Assembly: GCA_040216635.1 (NCBI GenBank)
Contig: JAVJOU010000030.1
Coordinates: 1 to 64,000 of the forward strand
DNA: 64,000 bases
Reading direction: 5' to 3'
Origin: UBA1479 sp040216635
GTDB taxonomy: Bacteria; Pseudomonadota; Alphaproteobacteria; Rhodospirillales; Casp-alpha2
In this document: positions 59,793 to 64,000 of the stretch, one piece after another
Layout: each line of letters opens with the position of its first letter
How positions within the stretch are numbered: position 1 is the first letter of the stretch
Made by a program: the position numbers and the translations under genes
Notes under the pieces: generated by a model
The model's input: the letters and a program-made list of their open reading frames with translations, nothing else
Databases searched by the model: none
Told to the model about the DNA's origin: nothing

Positions 59793-61736
59793 ATGACAAC
59801 CGCATCGACCGTTGAAAAACACGCCTTCCAGGCTGAAGTGGGCAAGCTGCTCGATATCGTCGCGCACTCGCTTTACAGCCAGAAGGAGATTTTCCTGCGC
59901 GAGCTGATCTCAAACGCATCCGACGCCTGTGACAAGCTGCGCTATCAATCGCTGACCGAACCCAAGCTGATCGAGGGCGATCCCGGCTTCCGCGTCACCA
60001 TCACCCTGGACAAGAAAGCCAAGACCCTGACCGTATCGGACAACGGGGTCGGCATGGACAAGGACGACCTGACCGGCATCCTGGGCACCATCGCCCGGTC
60101 GGGAACCCAGGCCTTTGTCGAAAACCTGGGCGACGATGCCAAGAAGGACAAAGACAAGGCGGTTTCCCTGATCGGACAATTCGGCGTCGGCTTTTATTCG
60201 GCCTTCATGGTCGCCGATACGGTCGAGGTCGTAACCCGCAAGGCAGGCACCGACGCGGCCTTCAAATGGTCGTCCGACGGGCGCGGCGAATTCACCATCG
60301 AAACCGCCGCCCGTGACGGGCGCGGCACGGACGTCGTCGTGCACCTTAAGAAAGACGAAAAGGAATATCTGGAGCCCGAGCGCATCGCCCATATCGTGCG
60401 TACCTATTCGGACCATATCGGCATTCCCATCGTCCTGGCCCCCGTCGGGAAAGACGATGAAGAGCGCACGCTCAACACCGCATCGGCGATCTGGACCCGG
60501 GAAAAGAAGGACATATCGGACGACCAGTACAAAGAATTCTATCACCACGCGGCCCATGCCTTCGACGACCCCTGGATGACCCTGCACAACAAGGTCGAAG
60601 GCGTGCTGAGCTACACCAACCTGTTGTTCATTCCGTCCATGCGGCCCATGGATCTGTTCAACCCGGACCGCAGCGGCGCCGTGAAGCTTTACGTCAAACG
60701 GGTGTTCATCACGGACAATTGCGAAGGCCTGCTGCCGCCCTATCTGCGGTTCGTGAAGGGCGTGGTCGATTCGGAAGACCTGGCGCTGAACGTCAGCCGC
60801 GAAATGATGCAGCACAATCCCGTGGTCGCGAAAATCTCCCAGGGTCTGACCAAGCGCATCTTCGGCGAACTGAAAAAATCGGCCGAGAAAAAACCCGACG
60901 AGTACCTGGAATTCTGGGACACCTTCGGCCCCGTGCTGAAGGAAGGCCTGTATGAAGACGGCAACAACCGCGAGAAAATCCTGGAACTCGCACGTTTTAA
61001 AAGCTCGGAACGCCCGGGCTGGATCAGCCTTGCGGACTATGTCGCCGGCATGAAGGACGGCCAGGACGCCATTTTCTATATCGCGGGCGAAGACCCGGAA
61101 GCGGCCCTTGCCAGCCCACAGTTGGAAGGCTTCAAGGCCAAGGGAGTCGAGGTTCTGCTGATGACAGACCCGGTCGACGAATTTTGGCTGGGCCATGTCG
61201 GCAGTTTCGAAGACAAACCGTTCAAATCGGCGACCCGGGGCGGCGCCGATCTTGCCAAGATCGCCAAACCGAAGGGCGCCAAGTCCGAGGACGGCAAGGG
61301 CAAGGACGACGCCGAAGACACGGACGATACGGCCAAGACCACACCCGGCATGGATCAGCTGGTCGCCGCGTTCAAGGTGGCGCTGGGCGAAAAGGTCAAG
61401 GACGTGCGCCCGTCGGAACGCCTGACCGACAGCCCGGTCTGTCTGGTCGCCGACGAGGGCGATCTGGACATGAACCTGGAACGGCTGCTGAAACAGCACA
61501 AACAGCTGGACGGGCGGGAACTGTCCCCCCGCATTCTGGAAATCAATCCGGACCACGCCCTGATCGGCAAGCTTGCCAAACTGGCCGAGGACAAGAACGC
61601 CAATGACCCGTCACTGGACGAGGCCGCACTGTTGCTGCTGGATCAGGCCCGCATCCTGGAAGGCGAGCCGGTGATCGACGCCCCGGCCTTTTCCAAGCGG
61701 CTATCGTCGCTCATGGCGAAGGGCCTTGCGGGATAG
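59793..61736 (+). CDS. htpG: Chaperone HtpG (Hsp90)
   Basis: HtpG is the bacterial Hsp90, an ATP-dependent homodimeric chaperone. It has 647 residues: LYSQKEIFLRELISNASDACDKLRY (about 28-52), DNGVGMDKDDL, GQFGVGFYSAF (ATP lid and site), then the middle domain with the catalytic Arg (ALNVSREMMQ) and the C-terminal dimerisation domain. A charged stretch rich in Asp/Lys (about 495-520) precedes the C-terminal part. The ATG at 59793 has no strong Shine-Dalgarno (GGGGGT 10 bases upstream). Confidence 0.95.
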   Translation: MTTASTVEKHAFQAEVGKLLDIVAHSLYSQKEIFLRELISNASDACDKLRYQSLTEPKLIEGDPGFRVTITLDKKAKTLTVSDNGVGMDKDDLTGILGTIARSGTQAFVENLGDDAKKDKDKAVSLIGQFGVGFYSAFMVADTVEVVTRKAGTDAAFKWSSDGRGEFTIETAARDGRGTDVVVHLKKDEKEYLEPERIAHIVRTYSDHIGIPIVLAPVGKDDEERTLNTASAIWTREKKDISDDQYKEFYHHAAHAFDDPWMTLHNKVEGVLSYTNLLFIPSMRPMDLFNPDRSGAVKLYVKRVFITDNCEGLLPPYLRFVKGVVDSEDLALNVSREMMQHNPVVAKISQGLTKRIFGELKKSAEKKPDEYLEFWDTFGPVLKEGLYEDGNNREKILELARFKSSERPGWISLADYVAGMKDGQDAIFYIAGEDPEAALASPQLEGFKAKGVEVLLMTDPVDEFWLGHVGSFEDKPFKSATRGGADLAKIAKPKGAKSEDGKGKDDAEDTDDTAKTTPGMDQLVAAFKVALGEKVKDVRPSERLTDSPVCLVADEGDLDMNLERLLKQHKQLDGRELSPRILEINPDHALIGKLAKLAEDKNANDPSLDEAALLLLDQARILEGEPVIDAPAFSKRLSSLMAKGLAG

Positions 61737-61765
61737 GTGCAGCGGTTTTCTTGAGTCCGACTTTT

Positions 61766-61966
61766 CTAGAACGAGCTTTCGGCCGCCACCATCTGGCGGA
61801 ACAAAAGGCGCGAGCGCGCGGCCGAAACCACGTCGCGCATGTCGTCCAGGGTGACGCCGTCGCGCGCCATCACAAGGCGCACCACCGGGTCGGACAGCAT
61901 GTCGTCCAACTGGGGCTCGCGCCGGGGGTCCAGATAGTATCGGGACATCATCGCCATATCGTTCAC
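61766..61966 (-). CDS. Small conserved protein of unknown function
   Basis: This is a 66-residue, mostly helical, acidic-to-neutral protein: RYYLDPRREPQLDDMLSDPVVRLVMARDGVTLDDMRDVVSAARSRLLFRQ. The DDMLSDPVV(R)LVMARDGV segment is like short proteins seen in other alphaproteobacteria, but I cannot name the family. No signal peptide or membrane segment. It is convergent with htpG (29 bases apart) and may have its own promoter in the 62-kb gap. Confidence 0.55.
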   Translation of the reverse strand: MNDMAMMSRYYLDPRREPQLDDMLSDPVVRLVMARDGVTLDDMRDVVSAARSRLLFRQMVAAESSF

Positions 61967-62162
61967 TTTGTGTGACTCCTCATTGGTCGCACTGAAATTT
62001 ATTGACCGTGGACATCACCGGACGGGCCGTCTCTCCCCAGGGGCCGCCCTTGGTGCCGCAGAACCGGACCATAGTCCCGGCCTGTGAATGGATGATGACA
62101 GGGCTGTGAATCTCCGGCGTTAATTTCCGCTTCTCTCTAATACCTTTATGAATGCGCGCATG

Positions 62163-62192
62163 AAAAAAAACCGGCCCCCGAAGGGACCGGCC
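62163..62192 (-). terminator. Terminator after acnA
   Basis: On the minus strand a GGCCGGTCCC / GGGGCCGG stem with a TTCG loop is followed by eight T. It lies 34 bases beyond the acnA stop. Confidence 0.85.
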
Positions 62193-62225
62193 TTGATCGT
62201 TTCACTGTCCGGTGCCCGGCGGCTT

Positions 62226-64000
62226 TTAAGCAGCCAGACGCTTGAGGACGAATTGCAGGATGCCGCCGGCGAGAAAGTAATCGACTTCGTCCAAGGTATC
62301 GATGCGGCACAGCACCGGGACCTCTTCGGTCGCGCCGTCCTTGCGGTGGATTTTGAGCGCCAGGGTCATGCGCGGCGTGATGCCGCCCGCCAGACCCGTG
62401 ACGTCATAGGTTTCCGTGCCGTCCAGTTTCAGCGTCTGGCGCGTCACGCCCGACGGGAATTGCAGCGGCAAAACGCCCATGCCGACCAGGTTGGAGCGGT
62501 GAATGCGTTCAAAGCTTTCGACGATCACCGCCTTGATGCCCAGCAGGCGCGTGCCCTTGGCGGCCCAGTCACGGCTGGACCCCGTGCCGTATTCGGCGCC
62601 GCCGATCACGACCAGGGGAATGCCCTGGGCCTTGTAGCCCATGGCGGCTTCGTAGATCGTCGTCTGTTCGCCGGTCGGCTGCAGGATGGTGACGCCCCCT
62701 TCCGTACCCGGCGCCATTTCGTTCTTGATGCGGATATTGGCAAAGGTGCCGCGCATCATGACTTCGTGGTTGCCGCGCCTGGAGCCGTAGGAGTTGAAGT
62801 CCATCGGGCGCACCTGATGTTCCATCAGATAGGTCCCGGCGGGGCTGTCTTCCTTGATGTTGCCGGCGGGCGAGATGTGGTCTGTGGTCACCGACTGGCC
62901 CAAAAGCGCGATCGGGCGGGCACCGATGATGTCCTCGGCCTTACCTTCGTCGTCGATGGATATGTCCTCGAAGAACGGCGGATGCTGGACATAGGTGGAT
63001 CCCGCGTTCCAATTGTAGGTCAGGGACTTGGTGGTCTTGATCGCCTGCCAGTTTTCGTCGCCGTCCAGCACGTTGGCATAACGGGCGCGGAACATTTCCG
63101 GCGTGACGCAGGCGTCCATGACCTTCTTGACCTCGGCGTTCGACGGCCAGATGTCCTTCATATAGACGTCCTTGCCGTCACGGTCCTGGCCGATCGGGTC
63201 CTTCAGCAGGTCAATGTTGATGTTGCCCGCAATCGCATAGGCGACGACCAGCGGCGGCGAAGCCAGATAATTGGCCCGGGTCAAGGGATGCACGCGGCCT
63301 TCGAAGTTGCGGTTGCCGGACAGCACGGCGGCGACGCAGAGGTTCTGTTCCTCTATCACCTCGTGGATGTCTTCCGGCAGGGGGCCGGAGTTGCCGATGC
63401 AGCTGCCGCAGCCGTAACCGACCAGGTTGTAGCCGATGGCGTCCAGGTGTTCAGTCAAACCGGCGGAGTCTAGATAATCGGTGACGACTTGGCTGCCCGG
63501 GGCAAGCGACGTCTTGACCCAGGGCTTTTTGGTCAGACCGCGTTCGTTGGCCGCCTTGGCGACCAGACCGGCGGCGACCAGCACCGCCGGGTTGGAGGTG
63601 TTGGTGCAACTGGTGATGGCGGCGATCACGACGGCACCGTCGGACAGCTTGAAATCGCAACCGGGAACGTCGACGGTCTTCTGCGTGTCCCGACCGGCGG
63701 AGATTTCCTTGAAGTTGTCTTTGAAGGACGACGCGGCGTCCGTCAACTTGATGCGGTCCTGGGGACGCTTGGGGCCGGCCAGGGACGGCACCACGGTGCC
63801 GATGTCCAGTTCCAGGCTGTCCGTGTAGACAGGATCGGGGGTGGAATTGTCGCGCCACATACCCTGGGCCTTGGCATAGGCTTCGACCAAAGCGACGCGA
63901 TCTGCGTCGCGGCCGGTGAAGATCAGGTAATCGAGCGTTGCCTGGGTAACCGGGAAGAAGCCGCAGGTCGCACCGTATTCCGGGGCCATGTTGGCGATGG
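62226..64000 (-). CDS. acnA: Aconitate hydratase A, 3' part (runs off the window)
   Basis: Aconitase A isomerises citrate and isocitrate via aconitate in the TCA cycle and contains a [4Fe-4S] cluster. The visible part is the C-terminal two-thirds: IANMAPEYGATCGFFPV at the window edge, cluster Cys residues in AAITSCTNTSNPAVLV and GYGCGSCIGNSGPLP, then the swivel domain with GGAEYGTGSSRDWAAKGT and VGMGVLPLQF. About 590 residues are in the window and about 300 N-terminal residues lie beyond 64000. The ATG at 63989 is internal, not the start. Confidence 0.95.
   Translation of the reverse strand, partial: IANMAPEYGATCGFFPVTQATLDYLIFTGRDADRVALVEAYAKAQGMWRDNSTPDPVYTDSLELDIGTVVPSLAGPKRPQDRIKLTDAASSFKDNFKEISAGRDTQKTVDVPGCDFKLSDGAVVIAAITSCTNTSNPAVLVAAGLVAKAANERGLTKKPWVKTSLAPGSQVVTDYLDSAGLTEHLDAIGYNLVGYGCGSCIGNSGPLPEDIHEVIEEQNLCVAAVLSGNRNFEGRVHPLTRANYLASPPLVVAYAIAGNINIDLLKDPIGQDRDGKDVYMKDIWPSNAEVKKVMDACVTPEMFRARYANVLDGDENWQAIKTTKSLTYNWNAGSTYVQHPPFFEDISIDDEGKAEDIIGARPIALLGQSVTTDHISPAGNIKEDSPAGTYLMEHQVRPMDFNSYGSRRGNHEVMMRGTFANIRIKNEMAPGTEGGVTILQPTGEQTTIYEAAMGYKAQGIPLVVIGGAEYGTGSSRDWAAKGTRLLGIKAVIVESFERIHRSNLVGMGVLPLQFPSGVTRQTLKLDGTETYDVTGLAGGITPRMTLALKIHRKDGATEEVPVLCRIDTLDEVDYFLAGGILQFVLKRLAA

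Noticed and set aside
1..64000. CRISPR arrays, rRNA, tRNA or prophage
   Set aside because: No regularly spaced repeats, no rRNA-like or tRNA-like folds and no phage genes were recognised by eye. A tRNAscan or Infernal run would be decisive.

Overview
The window looks like a chromosomal segment of a GC-rich alphaproteobacterium, most likely a marine or aquatic member of the Rhodospirillales. The evidence is the purC-purS-purQ / purL-bolA-grxD arrangement, an alphaproteobacterial-type S4, CarD, FdxA, the SUV3-like helicase and the paralogue-rich ABC transporters. No rRNA, tRNA, CRISPR array, transposase, integrase or phage gene was seen. Gene density is high and most genes sit in short operons.

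Layout. 1-8.9 kb: purine synthesis (purC, purS, purQ, then purL), interrupted by DUF2269, PilZ, MmgE/PrpD, TauD-like and rhomboid genes, then bolA-grxD. 9.3-12 kb: ahpC-ahpF peroxide defence behind an AT-rich, OxyR-spaced operator. 12-13.1 kb: a SnoaL-like protein and rpsD. 13.5-18 kb: a four-gene polyamine-type ABC importer. 18-38.8 kb: a large aminoethylphosphonate (AEP) catabolic region. 38.9-46.6 kb: a copper-resistance island in two operons. 46.6-64 kb: housekeeping and stress genes (HNH protein, FecR-cyclophilin fusion, esterase, gluQRS, SNase, M48 protease, PAS, carD, fdxA, TerB, methyltransferase, S4-domain protein, SUV3-like helicase, pcm, htpG) and the 3' part of acnA, which runs off the end.

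The main system is the phosphonate region. An AEP importer (phnS, phnT, phnU) feeds PhnW, which transaminates AEP to phosphonoacetaldehyde. PhnY oxidises this to phosphonoacetate, and PhnA hydrolyses that to acetate and phosphate. A Na/Pi cotransporter follows. Between phnW and phnA lies a fused FAD-oxidoreductase/GcvT protein, a good candidate for N-methyl-AEP oxidation. A divergent LysR gene is the obvious regulator. A second operon at 32.2-38.7 kb contains a PbfA-like (1-hydroxy-AEP ammonia-lyase) class-III PLP enzyme, a 2-hydroxyacid dehydrogenase, an aldehyde dehydrogenase, an iron alcohol dehydrogenase and a glutamine-synthetase-like ligase. I found one ~39-bp element (GTCAAATCGYTAAT followed by GAT and ATAG blocks at fixed spacing) in front of phnA, phnW, lysR/phnS and the pbfA-like gene. 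It ties both operons into one regulon and suggests that the glutamine-synthetase/dehydrogenase set is an undescribed branch of phosphonate (or amino-alcohol) catabolism.

The copper island is driven by two CueR-type promoters: one for the P-type ATPase, cueR and a cytochrome c, the other for a Cys/His-rich CopL-like protein, a cupredoxin, a multicopper oxidase, CopB and a DUF411 protein. A broken GIY-YIG gene flanked by inverted copies of a 32-bp palindromic repeat sits between the two phosphonate operons.
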